The notes beneath the pieces were generated by a model. It was not told the DNA's origin. It ran no database searches and was given only the letters and a program-made list of their open reading frames with translations. Positions 10,312 to 22,400 of a stretch of 64,000 nucleotides of DNA are shown in pieces (positions within the stretch are counted from its first letter, which is position 1; every line of letters starts with the position of its first letter). Source of the stretch: Hippasteria phrygiana (Eukaryota > Echinodermata > Asteroidea > Valvatida > Goniasteridae); NCBI GenBank assembly GCA_037893225.1, contig JAZGUH010000204.1:1488001-1552000 (forward strand), given 5' to 3'. The position numbers and the translations under genes are program-made.

Positions 10312-10563
10312 TTGCCAGCAACAGGTGATTGTAAATGTCCGATGAAACCGTATGTCATTGTAAGAAATTTCACAAAAAAACCTGCTGCATTATCGTCGAT
10401 TATTTTCCCCATTTTTCCAAACTGGTGTGCGGATAATTTGAAGGACAAGAAGACCCCGGAACTCATCAAAATAGATGCCGACTATACATTTTACTTTTGT
10501 TATGGACAACAAAAACTGCCCATGCCGAAAATGATTGAGAAATTTCAACAATATTGCCCCTAA
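10312..10563 (+). CDS. Possible terminal exon of an unidentified gene
   Basis: An open frame of about 83 codons ends in TAA at 10561-10563. It has no ATG at its left end; the preceding bases read CTTGCCAGCAACAG, so it could start after an AG acceptor. It contains PMKPYVIVRNFTKKPAALSS, then IFPIFPNWCADNLKDKKTPE and a tail TFYFCYGQQKLPMPKMIEKF. I do not recognise it. It may belong with the exon-like frame at 9604-9867, about 450 bp upstream on the same strand. Confidence 0.25.
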   Translation: MPATGDCKCPMKPYVIVRNFTKKPAALSSIIFPIFPNWCADNLKDKKTPELIKIDADYTFYFCYGQQKLPMPKMIEKFQQYCP

Positions 10564-11316
10564 ACATCAGATATTTGCAGCTAAAAAGATTTCTTTCTAA
10601 GGGCAGATACAAGTAACATTTAATTCAGCACGCCGGGGGTGCGCCGTCGACCGGATTAGGAATCCTGCATAACATAAGGAGATTTGCATATTCGGTGCAT
10701 TGCAGCACTGGCAGCCAGCTGCGGCGTGCCACGGCTCCGGGCGAGCAAAAAAATGTAGCACAAATATTTGAGAAATGTCGGATCTTTTTTTTCTTCTCTT
10801 CGTCGAATTAAAAGCAAAAAACAAAGCACTACCAGCATTTTCACTTCAATTCCGTGATGGTAGCTCACAAAAAATGTGTATTTTTTCCGAGGTCTGATTT
10901 TGATTTGGCGTGCATGGCGTGCTATGTTGGATGCTAGTGTGTAATTGTGCACATATGATTACTGGTCGATCAATGAGCGACACCAAGACAGCGGCCACAG
11001 AAAACAGAAAATACATTTCTTAATTTATTAGAATACATCTTGTAAACTCGCCTATCAACCGCTTACACAAACCTTTGTATCATGCCTTCATACATGTACA
11101 ACATGTATGTCCTTTACTCAACCCGGCCCGCCAGGCTTTGGTTACTCGTACATGCCCCACGTGCACTAGATACACGACGTATAACACCTGGCCATCGGGA
11201 TCCCTTGCAGCACAACTGCATGTTCGATGCACACACAGAAACCATGCCAAAGTCTGCTGTTGTATTACAGTGCGGTTAGACCGCCGCGTGTGCCGAACTG
11301 CACCCAATAAAAACAA
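10564..11316. other. Unassigned sequence
   Basis: No gene or repeat recognised. It includes scattered ACATGTAC strings near 11090-11110. Confidence 0.5.
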
Positions 11317-11324
11317 CTCTCAGT

Positions 11325-12498
11325 CAGGGTTGTTTGATTTAATTCACTCGATTTAAATCATTGATTTGAATCATGATTTAAATCACTGAAAAAAAGAAAA
11401 AAAATCACTAATAGAAATCACGTTTTGATTTTTTTTAAATTTCTGTTATTTTTTAAATGTAAAAACAATTTCTGTTATAAATTCAAACCTGACTGTCATT
11501 AACTTTAAATCGCTTATACTCACTCTAAGGCCAGTTTCCTGAAACAGTGTACTACATTTATCTTGTGTACAATGCATATGATTCTGAAGTACATTGTGTG
11601 TGTAATGTACTACATGTACATGTACATGTACCTGCATGTATGATACAGTATTCCTCTCATATAGGCTTAAATAACTCATGCATGTTGTTATGCGCCTATT
11701 AATTGATACCCCCCGACCTGACCTGACCCCCTCCCCCCACCCCTCCCCCTGCCCTTCCCCTCCCCCTGCCCTTCCCCTCCCCTTCCCCTCACCGAGTGTT
11801 GATTTTTATCTAGTTCATCAGGCATTAAGAACTTTCTGCTGAGTTGTATAAAAATGAAGAAAAAAATAATGTTGTGTTGGGACTTTTAATGATTTTTAAT
11901 AAATATTTACGTTTTCCAAAATTGTAAATTTTGCCTCATCGTCTCTGCTAAACTCTCTATATTTTAACAAAGGCCTAAATCTTCAATGGTGCTCTGTCCA
12001 TTGAAAGTTCCATTGTCTGGTTCCCATTCTACAGCTGCAAATGCAAAATTACGTCGTAGGACAATATTTCCACCGCAAAAATCGTAAACACTTTTACAGG
12101 ATCAAAATAAGGACAGTGCGTTAAAAAAATATGGTGGCTGCATTAAATAGTTTTATTCCACCATGTTCCTGTTATCAACCTGGATTAGAAATGTGCAGTA
12201 TGATGGTGATGCTGTAACAGAAATTTTAAGACAAACTTTGTATTCTAGAAAGGAATATGATCAATGAAAGGGATTTCAGTACTGATTTCATGAACAATTG
12301 TGTGTGGTTATATTTGACTTTCAATGATGGTCATTTAAATTGACTTATTTGAAACAAATGTTTTATGCCAATGGTACGATGATAAAAAAACCATAAACAA
12401 ATCAATTTAAATTTAAAAAATCAGATTTAAATAAAAAAAAGATTGATTTGTTTGATTAAAAAAAAAAAAAAAAAGAATCATGATTTTTATCAACCCTG
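11325..12498. mobile_element. Non-autonomous hAT-like element with 8-bp target duplication
   Basis: The left end CAGGGTTGTTTGATTTAA begins at 11325; the right end in reverse complement reads CAGGGTTGATAAAAATCATG. The flanks are CTCTCAGT (11317-11324) and CTCTCAAT (12499-12506), 7 of 8 matching, as expected for an aged hAT target duplication. Both subterminal regions are crowded with ATTTAAATCA/TGATTTAAAT repeats. The interior has a C-rich strand at about 11708-11790 (CCTCCCCCTGCCCTTCCCC repeats). No transposase is present in 1174 bp. Confidence 0.82.
11708..11790 (+). repeat. Polypyrimidine C/T mirror-type tract
   Basis: Repeats of CCCCTCCCCCTGCCCTTCC lie inside the hAT-like element. The diverged fragment at 3825-4110 keeps a similar C-rich tract at 4047-4110, so it is an old part of the family. 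Such tracts can form triplex or i-motif structures. Confidence 0.55.
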
Positions 12499-12506
12499 CT
12501 CTCAAT

Positions 12507-12860
12507 AAATAAATGAATCCGTCATGCCCATATTGATCCCTTGCTGACTTTTGTGCGGTATTTCCAGAAAATCTAAGCGCCTGGTAAATAAAAGTTTCTG
12601 ATTCACTGACAAAACCATGGGTCTTACATGTACATGTATTTGAGACTAATATTTGCTCGGGGATAAAGGATTGTGCCATGATTCTACAAATAAATATGCG
12701 CAGCTGCTTATTTACGCGACTAAAAAAGAATAAAACAAAACAAACTAGAGATTATTACAATCACACGGTGTTGGTCTTTTTCGGGTTTGATTACATAAGA
12801 GGAAAGATTCTTATCAGCAATTGTGAAAAGTTTGTTTACTGAAGTTTATGAAAGAGGACG
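12507..12860. other. Unassigned sequence
   Basis: Nothing recognised. Confidence 0.45.
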
Positions 12861-13560
12861 TCTCAAAAAAGTTGATTTGAGCTTTGTAATTTGACCTTGA
12901 TGACGTCATCATGACATCACATTTGAGAACATGACTGAAAAGCCTATTATTCGAAAGATGCAACCTTTTCTGCATGAAGGTCATTATATAAAGTGATTAC
13001 GGCAAACTTCGCCACATACATCAGCTGAAAATTCAATAGAGACATTTTTCGACCTGTTGCTAGAGGGCGCTCGAATAATTTATGACATCACCGGTAACAT
13101 TTTTGAAAAGTTCAGCATGGCCAAAGACTAACATCGTTGATAGCAAGTTCATATCTTTTACCAATTTCAAATTATAATGCACTTCGAGTTTCAACCGGAA
13201 GGAAGGGTCACATGATTTTGCACTCAATATACAAAATGAAGACCTAGTATTACTCTATCAATTGCCGTAAACAGAAATTTCAGGTCTTTCACAGTTGATT
13301 TTATATTGATTTTCAAAGATTAACAATATTCATTTTGAATTGCTTGTTATTTGATACATGATGACGTCATCATGACGTAATTACAATAAAGCTTGAGACC
13401 TATGCTAACTCTGCCATTTGAAGTAAACATCTGAATTATATCTCTCACGGTTGATTTTTCAGCAATTTTTTAAGGTCTAAAGGTCTTTTGAATGTCACTT
13501 CCGGTCTGATGACATCAGCAATCTGAGCCCTTGCACACGTGTTGCCTGCATGAAGGTCAT
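12861..13560. repeat. Diverged repeat with CRE dyads, related to 18996-19340
   Basis: The segment shares AAACTTCGCCACA, GCTAGAGGGCGCTCGAATA, AACATTTTTGAAAAGTTCA, GGCCAAAGACTAACAT and CCGGAAGGAAGGGTCAC with 19010-19225. It carries GATGACGTCATCATGAC at about 12900 and 13360. The rest of the sequence is unlike the main CRE-dyad units, so this is a separate spacer family sharing only the dyad. Confidence 0.6.
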
Positions 13561-14040
13561 CATATGTATGTGGGTGATTCCATAAATGTGGGGGCCAATG
13601 ACTTTTGGTGTCCCTCTTTACATTGTGATATTTGTTTCCCTTGTATTACCAACAGTGAAATATGAGCCTTTCCACACTAATGGACCAAAATTGAGTGTCA
13701 TCCAAATTCTTTCAAAGATCATAAGAAACAAGTGCCGGAATCATCACAAATGTCACTCTGTGGCTAAATACATTGTAGTGAAATACTGAAGACAAATAAG
13801 TCCCAAAATAACAGAAACAATATAATTCTTTTCATCGAGGAAAAACAATTTCCACTCCTTAATTTGAGTCAAAATTGTGACATGAAGTGCAGGCAGTACA
13901 ACATTTGCCTAGAAAATTACTTTCAAGTAGCATTTTATCTGTATTAGTGCTCCATCGATTTTGTGTGAATAGTTTAATAAATATCAGGAATACATTTTGT
14001 CTTTGTGTGTGTCTATTATTTTTCATGAGGACATAAAGTT
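13561..14040. other. Unassigned, with an isolated inverted motif
   Basis: TTTCCACACTAATGGACCAAAA at about 13668 reappears inverted near 16266 (TTTTGGTCCATTAGTGTGGAA, given here only by position beyond its core), and a TTTTGGTGTCCCTCTTTACA string at about 13602 resembles the motif cluster at 16400-17045. No gene is visible. Confidence 0.35.
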
Positions 14041-14054
14041 ATGTTATACGTACG

Positions 14055-16135
14055 AATAAATGTCTGTCCACTGTGTTACGTACGTGCCTGCCATCCTAAA
14101 AAAAAATTGCAGACGGGACTTAACAAATTCATAGTGCTAAACTGTTCTTAGTAGCACTGTTACTAAAAATATGAGGATTTCTATCTCAAAGATGCAACCA
14201 CTTTTCCAAATTGAAATGTAGTTTTCCGCCGCTGGTAATTCTGTCCACTTTTTTATACGTACGTAACAAGTCATTTCGGGCCCATAATTTTTTTTATAAG
14301 ACCGCTAAATACATGTACGTAAATTGGCTCTTGATCTAGTTCCTGGGCGAGAAGGGCAGGAAATGCTGGCGAGAATTGTCCGCCATTCCAAAACTTAAAT
14401 TCAGTGAGCACCGATCTCTGTGGTCTGTCCATCAAATTACGTACGTATAAGCAGTTACATACGGTACTTTCCAATTCTGTTTGAATCACAGTTATTGTGA
14501 TTCTGCATGTATTCGACTGAACTTGGTTTGAAGGCATGAAAATACATGTAAAGAATGTTACTTTTGAATTACTTGAGGGGCGATTCTAAGTTTTGCAGAC
14601 GATAAAAATGTACATGGACATACATGAACGCAAGATAATGTGACTAGGTACGTAACATGGCCAGTGTGGACAGACGGGTGATGTCTGTCTTTGTACGTAC
14701 GTAACTGGCACTGCACGTTGACGCAGCAGACCATTCTTTTTTTCATAATGAACAACAATCATCATCAACTACTGAAAAACTAGTGAAACTACCTAAAAAG
14801 TACAATTTATTGCACAATTTGTGTGGTTATTACGATGTTTTCAGTGTTGAAATACCGTGCGAAACATTCGCGCTGCACGGAACAACCACATGGCACCCGC
14901 GCCCAGACGCCAAATAGGAAATGAAAATAGTGTGCCGAATGGAGTGGTTCCCTTACAATTATGTACATCAATACTGCGAGTGAACCAGCGACGCGGTTAT
15001 TATATTTTATTTGTTTCAACTGCGCGTCCGGCTGATCGGGCTGCGTGTAGTTTTTTTTCAGCATCAACAATCAACTACATGTACTTGAAAATGAGTTAAA
15101 CTACCTAAACAGATTAATGTTGTTGCAAATTTGTGTAGATATTACGATGTTTTCAGTGTAAAATTGCCGGGCGAACCACATTCGCACCTTCGCACGGAAC
15201 AACCACGCGGTTAACACTGCGCCCAAAGGCGTAGTAGAAGATGAATATAATGTACCGAGTGGAGTGGTTCCCTCACAATTAGGTATTAATACTACACGTG
15301 AACCAGCGATGCGGTTATTATAATTTTTTTCAACTGCGCGTCGCGGGCAGTGTAATTTTTTTGTTAAAATCACTGTTCATAAATTTTGTGTTAAATAGGT
15401 AAAACGGCTACAAAAACCATGAAAAGGCAAAAGAATATCAATGAAATGAAAAAGACACTAGACATTAATTTTCTTTTCATTTTATATAAATCCTAGGTAT
15501 TTAAATTAAACTTCAAATTTATATCGTAATTTCATTACTGTTTTGACTTTAGGCTTTGTATTCTGGTTGCATAAAAAGCGAACTTTAAGTTGTATCCTGG
15601 ATAAATTCTTCCATGCTTTTATTACATGTACCTGCTTATGTTGAACATCAAACATTTTCTGATAACAGTTTGGAAATAAAACAAAATTTAAACCTGCCAT
15701 CGTTAAATTTTCCTTGGTCAACTGCTTTGCAAACCATGTCGCACTGGCATCATTTTGTCTGTCCTCCGTTACATACGTTACTGCAACACTGGCAATTTAA
15801 AGTGAACAAACACAGGTGCACATACTTGAGCTCCAAGTTTTAGGGTTCTGTCCATTTCTTTTATGGTCTGATCATACCGCTTCAGTGTTCCTGCGTACAG
15901 GTCTGTAGTTTCCCTAGACATTTTTGTTTAGTTTAAGTAAGCTACTATGTGAATGATAGCCATAAAGAACAAATGCTGCAATAAATGGTAATTCTTGAGA
16001 TTTCTTTATTGTAACTGTGTTTGTTTCTTATAAATGGTGAGAGAGAACAGGGGTAAACTTCAAAATAGTACAAATGAAGCCATCTGACGTGGCTTTTTAT
16101 GACCCTTTGTCTGTCCCCGTTACATACGTAACACA
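14055..16135. repeat. Dispersed composite motif: TCTGTCC plus TTACGTACGTAA palindrome
   Basis: At least six copies of TCTGTCC followed within 2-9 bp by a TACGTACGTA-type palindrome occur near 14070, 14242, 14425, 14685, 15758 and 16108, with one more in inverse orientation near 14648. The sequence between them is not repetitive in the same way, apart from the tandem duplication at 14766-15372. The spacing is irregular. Confidence 0.6.
14766..15372. repeat. Diverged tandem duplication, unit about 306 bp
   Basis: 14766-15071 and 15072-15372 align throughout: ATTACGATGTTTTCAGTGT, CACGGAACAACCAC, GGAGTGGTTCCCT, GTGAACCAGCGA.GCGGTTA and TTTCAACTGCGCGTC occur in both in the same order. Each half contains several inverted protein-free blocks. 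No coding frame spans both copies. Confidence 0.75.
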
Positions 16136-16399
16136 CTTGCATTGGTGACACTCAAGGAACTGTAAAATAAAAACTAAGCTACAAGTTATCAAGTTGTATT
16201 GGATTTATAAAGAGGTTTGTGTAGGGAGTTATAAAAAAGTGGAATCAGAGAAAAAAAAATACTTTTTGGTCCATTAGTGTGGAAATGCCCATATACAAAT
16301 GATTTTAGTTGCTCGAATTATAGTACTTGTACCTAAATATCTGGTAGCAAAGGATGAAACATCTGACAAATTTCCTGACAGTATGGTGTCCTAAATAGT

Positions 16400-17045
16400 T
16401 CACGGTTTCACGTGTAAAAGAGACACCAAAGCTGCGACATTTTAAAAACTGCTGTTGAAATGCATTGTTTGGTTCTCAAATACTACCATGTGCACATACA
16501 TGTACATGTATGTGTATGAAAAATTGCCCTTCATTATGTTAAAGCATGTTAATAGTGCTTAAGAATGGCACCATATTTAAATGATTTAATAACTAGTTGA
16601 CTGAGATTGACAATGTTTCACGTGTAAACAAGACCCACATTTTTGGTGTCCCTTTTACACGTGAAATTTGTGTAATGTTTATGAGAAATATAAAGATAAT
16701 TGGGTTTACTGGCAAATCCAAATCTATCACCATTAATTACATGTCCCACTTCATAAGTGTGAAATCATAACAAAGATTGTATGCTTGAAAATATGTTTTT
16801 GGGGGGCTATTTACTACATGTAGGTTTCACGTGTAAATGGGACACCAAATGGTGTCCCCATACGCAATTATGCACCGAATTGCTATTTTTAGTCTAATCA
16901 AGATATTTTCACAATAAATCTTGATGTGTTATCCTGGGTAAGACAAAAAAAATACATTCTAAAATAAACATACCACATTGAGCATGAATTATCACAAAAA
17001 TAAGCAGGAAACTAATTTGGTGTCCCCTTTACACGTGAAACTGTG
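16400..17045. repeat. Cluster of a GGTGTCCC-TTTACACGTGAAA motif in both orientations
   Basis: TTTCACGTGTAAA followed by a GGGACACC-like block occurs at about 16408, 16618 and 16826, and the inverse (GGTGTCCC then TTTACACGTGAAA) at about 16645 and 17018. The core ACACGTG/CACGTGT is an E-box palindrome. Confidence 0.65.
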
Positions 17046-17190
17046 AATGGGTTTTGACATGATATTTTGGCATACCGTAATTTTCGGAATATAGACCGCG
17101 CGGAGTATAAGCTGCAGCACGCAAAAATCTGCAAATTAAGATTTAAAGTTGGCATATCCCTTACAGAAATGCCTGCAAGCTTGCTGCAAG

Positions 17191-17346
17191 CTTGCGTGCA
17201 ATCTTGCGTGCAATCTTGCGTGCAATCTTGCGTGCAATCTTGCGTGCAATCTTGCGTGCAATCTTGCGTGCAATCTTGCGTGCAATCTTGCGTGCAATCT
17301 TGCGTGCAATCTTGCGTGCAATCTTGCGTGCAATCTTGCGTGCAAT
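17191..17346 (+). repeat. 12-bp minisatellite, 13 exact copies
   Basis: CTTGCGTGCAAT is repeated 13 times without a visible change. Because 12 is a multiple of 3, several frames on both strands stay open through it; they are not genes. Confidence 0.95.
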
Positions 17347-17496
17347 CTTGCAAGGTTCCAAATATGTAAATTAGGGCAAGCTTGCAGCAAGCTCACCAGC
17401 AAGTTTGCGGGTAAGCTTGCCGCAAGCTTGCCTGCAAACTTGCTGGTGAGCTTGCCTGCAAGCTTGCCCTAATTTACATATTTTGAACCTTGCAAG
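17347..17496. repeat. 150-bp imperfect palindrome
   Basis: The arms 17347-17415 and 17428-17496 pair: CTTGCAAGGTTC at the left edge, GAACCTTGCAAG at the right, with ATATGTAAATTAGGGCAAGC and its inverse inside. It lies exactly between the two minisatellites and uses the same GCAAGCTTGC words. Confidence 0.88.
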
Positions 17497-17516
17497 CTTG
17501 CGGAAAGCTTGCAGGC

Positions 17517-17802
17517 GAGCTTGCAGGCAGGCAGGCAGGCGAGCTTGCAGGCAGGCGAGCTTGCAGGCAGGCGAGCTTGCAGGCAGGCGAGCTTGCAGGC
17601 AGGCGAGCTTGCAGGCAGACGAGCTTGCAGGCAGGCGAGCGTGCAGGCAGGCGAGCGTGCAGGCAGGCGAGCGTGCAGGCAGGCGAGCGTGCAGGCAGGC
17701 GAGCCTGCAGGCAGGCGAGCCTGCAGGCAGGCGAGCCTGCAGGCAGGCGAGCCTGCAGGCAGGCGAGCCTGCAGGCAGGCGAGCCTGCAGGCAGGCGAGC
17801 CT
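17517..17802 (+). repeat. 16-bp minisatellite, about 18 copies in variant blocks
   Basis: The unit is GAGCTTGCAGGCAGGC. Copies occur as blocks: first GAGCTT, then four GAGCGT, then a run of GAGCCT. Block-wise variants indicate local expansion by slippage or unequal exchange. Confidence 0.93.
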
Positions 17803-18900
17803 ATTTTGCTGGTCTATTTTATCACATTGCTAATCAAATGACAATATGATTAGCATAATTTGCAAATATTTTGTTTTTCTTATTTCCATCACTGCCTGAA
17901 CTTTTAAGTTGTATGGTCATGGAGGAAACACGGCCCGTGCCGGGCATGCCGCGCGACGGCATGAGTGGTTTTACCGTGCGTTGCCGCCATCTTCACCGGC
18001 CACGTTGCGTTCACGCCCCGCATGGGCCATTCGGGAAATCACGGTGCGCGCGCTATATCGTTGGTGGAAAAAGCGTCAACGTTGTGGATCTCCTCTTCCA
18101 AGTCACCCAGTAAAAATGAGTTTGGTTCCGTGGGGCAGAAATGAGTTTTATCATGATTCATGTCATTCTTGCACTTAATAGCCGACTTGTCAAGTTCAAT
18201 TTGTCTCGAACGTTTTAATTAATTAAGCGATGCAAGGCATAATTGTCGAATAAATCGCAAACAGAAAACGCTTTGGTTTCCACGTGTCCGAGTCATCGCA
18301 GCACACATGCACTATGCACGATTGTTTGCACGAGGGGAGTTTGTTGTGTTAAGTTGAACAGGCAACGCTACTCCCTCTGGACCATCGCTAAACCGCACAC
18401 ATGGCTTAGCCGGCTTTGGGGGGTTCGGGTTACTGTAGTAAGAGCTACCTGGCTAAAGCTATAGCCACGGATTCAGAGCTTGTTTTCAGGCTGTGACTGG
18501 TTCCCGCCCCAGTGAGAAAGAAGAAAAATAATGCACGGACGGGAACCAGTCTGCTTGGGGAATTGAGGTTTTGTGAAGGTTTTTACATGGGGCGCACGAG
18601 GCGTGCGGGCTCTAGCGCGATCGCTCATCATGCACACGGGCAATTACCAGCGCGATCGCAAAGCGCCGTTTTGTAGGATCCGGCAACGGTTTGGTACTGA
18701 CAAATTGAGCAATTTGAGGGCTTCGTTCGGCAAGAAGGGCACAACGGCCAAAGTATTAATGGAGCACAGCACAACTGGCCGTGAATAGTGCATTTTTACA
18801 AAGGGCATCACGGCCACTAAGCCTTAGGGCATCGACGGCACTGGCCGCCGTGGCTGTCGTGAATTTCGAACCTTGTGTGACTGATTTTATTCTTCAAATG
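17803..18900. other. GC-richer interior of the TA-flanked element
   Basis: No recognisable protein. Open frames at 17871-18178 have no family resemblance. Confidence 0.45.
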
Positions 18901-18995
18901 TTGCCGTATAAGCCGCCTGGAGGAACAGGGACATTTTTCAGCGTGAGAATCAACGTATAAGCCCCGCGGCCTATATTCCGAAAATTACGGTATAT

Positions 18996-19451
18996 CTGGA
19001 GTAAAAAATGCAAACTTCGCCACACACTTCAACTGAAAGTTCATTTTAAACATTTGAAAACCTGCCGCTAGAGGGCGCTCGAATAGTTTGACGTCACCGC
19101 TAACATTTTTGAAAAGTTCAACCTGGCCAAAGACTAACATTGTTGAAAGCACGTTCATATCTGTTAGCAATTTTAAATTATTTTAAGGCACTTCCGGTTT
19201 CGACCGGAAGGAAGGGTCACGTGATTTTGCACGCATGATCAAATATGATTATATGATTATATATTGATTTTCATAGATTAAAAATTGAAATGTTTAATTG
19301 CTTGTAATTTGATACCTGATAACGTCATCATGACGTCGTTACATCTTCAGTGGGTTGTACATCCATGTGTTCAATTTGAAGTTGATATAAGTTTTCGTGT
19401 TGAAGAACAATGCTGGAAAAGAATCTTCTCGAAAAAGACAAACAAGAAAAA
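18996..19451. repeat. Diverged CRE-dyad repeat, second copy of the 12861-13560 family
   Basis: It shares the blocks listed for 12861-13560 and has TAACGTCATCATGACGTC at about 19320. The TA-flanked element is inserted immediately to its left. Confidence 0.6.
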
Positions 19452-22400
19452 CTAGAGGTTGTGTGTCTGTCACGCTTTTCCGTGGATTTCCAATTCTCAC
19501 CAAAATCTACCTTGTAAAAGTGAAAATGAAAGTGAATTCATCATTTTATTTAACAACATTTTGTAATTAGAATAAAGTATAATTTCGAAAAATAATTAAA
19601 ACTAGATGAAGACATCATGTCACTAAGGATTTTGCCTGCTTGTGAAACTATACACCTGCCTACCAGTTTTTATGATGATCAGACCTACCCTTATATGTGT
19701 TTTTAAAAAAGCACATTTTTTATGACTCCATCATGACGTCACACATTTGTTCACCTTTTTATGAAAGAATGTATCAGCTAACAAACCTATTACAAAAAGA
19801 ATTTCGAAATTAGGATGTTTTGTTGTCGAGATGTGGCTTAAAGGTTCCAAAACTGAAAAAATACTATAAAATCGTATAATGACGTCGTCATGACGTCACA
19901 TCAATTTTCATCTATAACACAAGCCGGTCTACCAACCAACTAAGTTCGAGCTCAATCGGACCTACGGTTCTCTAGATATTGGCCCTTCAAAAACGCACCT
20001 TTAAGGTGACGTCATGTGACACGTGATGATGTCATCATGACGTGAGAGTAATTTGCACGAGTTGGGTACAGAGTCTCGGTCTATGCAAACTTTCATTAAC
20101 CCTAACCAGCCCTAACCTGCCAAAATCAAACACCCCATTTGTGTTGAATTTTGTGTGATTGGGTACTGTAGAGCCTTGGCACCATCACTTTGCATGGGAC
20201 TTGATGCCCTGATTTTGTCTAAGTACAAAGAATGTGCCATTGGTTTACTACACAGTGTTGGAGTTTGTGTGGTTAGGGAAGGATTCTAGTAAAAAGCCTT
20301 GGGCTGTTAGGGTTAAGATAGAAGTCTGCTTAATGGCAAAAGTGACATCCGGAATGAAACGTGCATTGTCTATGGCAATTTGAATCATTTAAAAATTCAT
20401 AGAAAATCAGCCGATGACGTCATCATCACGTCACTGCGGATTTCGCATGCTGATGACAATATCTGCCTACCAACCAATTTTCGTGACGATATGATGTACC
20501 CTTTTATGCGTTTCAAAAAAGCAAATTTTTGATGGCGTCATCATGACGTCACACATTTTTGCATTGATATGTAAGTGTGTATGATCTAACAAACCTATTA
20601 CAAAAAGAATTTCGAAATTAGCATGTTCTGTTGCATTTAAAAATTGCTATAAAATCATATGATGGCGCCATCATGACATCAATATCAATATCATAATCAA
20701 CACATGCTAGCCTGTCAGCCCACAAAGTTTGAGCTCAATCCGACTTAGGTTCTCTAGAAATGGGCCTTTCAAAAATGCACCTTTCAGATCACGTCATGTG
20801 ACACGTGATTATGTCATCATACAGCACACATCTCGAGTAGATAGTTATTGCATATGCGAAGTTTGAAGTTCATGGCATTTAAAAAAGTGCCAAATTTTCA
20901 AAGTACAATGAAATTTGAATCATTTAAAAATTCATTAAAAATCAGCGGATTACGTCATCATGACGTCACTTCGGATTTTGCATGCAAGTGACACTATCTA
21001 CGTACCTACCAATTTTTATGATGATCGGACCTACCCTTATGTGTAAAAAAAACCCACATTTTAAGTATGTGTGATCTAATAAACCTATTACAAAATGAAT
21101 TCCGAAATTAGCATCTTCTGTTGTCGAGATATGGCCTAAGAATTAAAAAATTGAAAAATTGCTATAACATCATTTGATGACGTCACATCAATTTTCATCT
21201 ATAACACAAGCCGATCTACCAACAAACCAAGTTTTAGCTCAATCGGACCGACGGTTCTCTAAATATAGGCCCTTCAAAAATGCCCCTTTAAGATCACGTC
21301 ACGTGACATGTGATGACGTCATCATAATGTCAAGCCAATTTTCATCTATAAACCTACTGGGCTACCTAGATATTACTTTTCAACTTAATCAGACTTGTAC
21401 TTCTGTAGATAGATGGCTTCCAAAAATGCCCCTTTAAGATGACGTCACATGACGTGATGACGTCATCATGACGTAAAAGTTAGGCACACATTCTGAGCAG
21501 TTGGTGTAAGTGTCTGCCAAGTTTAAAAGTAGCTAAAGTGGCCGGTAAGAAAGAAAACGTATACAAATGCTATGGGCAATAGTCTAGCGACTTGACAAAA
21601 GACTAGAAATCAACTCTTTTTATAGACAGCATGCCACATGAAAGCCATGGTTTTCTGCCCTTCCCAGAATTCCTTTGTGTTATATTGAATTTTGTCTAAA
21701 TTTTCAAATGGCTGTTATTTCTTACTTGAGTGAGCCACGATCATGAGACTTTGGAATTGATAGAGAAAAATTCAATGTATACATTTTTTTTAATCGGACC
21801 GACCCTTACATGCGTAAACAAATACCCATTTTTGATGACGTCATCATGACGTCACACATTTTCTCCCTTTTAGGGCATATCTTTGAGACATACCAAAGCT
21901 ATAACAAAAGGAATTTTGAAAATATCTTGTTTTGTTCGCTAGATATATTAAAAATAATGTTACGATTTTCAAAATTTCAAAAATTCATAAAAAATCACGT
22001 GATGACGTCATCATGACGTAAAAGTTCGGCATACATTCTGAGCATTTGGTCTAAGTGTCTGCCAAGTTTAAAGCCAATCGGCTGCATAAAAGTAGCCAAA
22101 GTGCCGGTAAGAAAGAAAACGTTTACAAATGCTATGGGCATTAGTCTGAAAAAGAAAAAAAACAAAAAACTAGAGGCAAATTGTGTTTGTGGACAAACAC
22201 AGGGCTGTTTCGGTGACGTCATCGCGACATCACATTTTTCACATAGGTTTGTTTAATAGGTCATAGATACCTATTACAAAAAGAATTTCGAAATTAGCAT
22301 GTACTGTTGATGAGATATGACTTAAAGGTTCAAAACCCTAAAAATTACTATAAAATTGTAAGACATCATCATGACGTCACATCAATTTTCACCTATAACT

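Larger units (their letters stand above)
17075..18990. mobile_element. TA-flanked DNA transposon, non-autonomous
   Basis: CCGTAATTTTCGGAATATAG begins at 17075 after TA (17073-17074); the inverse, CCGAAAATTACGG, ends at 18990 before TA (18991-18992). The inverted repeat continues imperfectly (GACCGCGCGGAGTATAAGC on the left, GGCCGCGGGGCTTATACG on the right in reverse complement). TA duplication fits Tc1/mariner-like or related superfamilies. The 1916-bp body carries two minisatellites and a palindrome on its left side and GC-richer unique sequence on its right, with no transposase. Confidence 0.82.

Noticed and set aside
17136..17472. Repetitive frames such as QDCTQDCT, LHARLHAR, NLACNLAC
   Set aside because: They are translations of a 12-bp minisatellite whose length is a multiple of three; no start context or flanking coding sequence supports them.
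17483..17849. Frames rich in GELAGRRACRQASLQA
   Set aside because: They are translations of the 16-bp minisatellite in overlapping frames; not genes.
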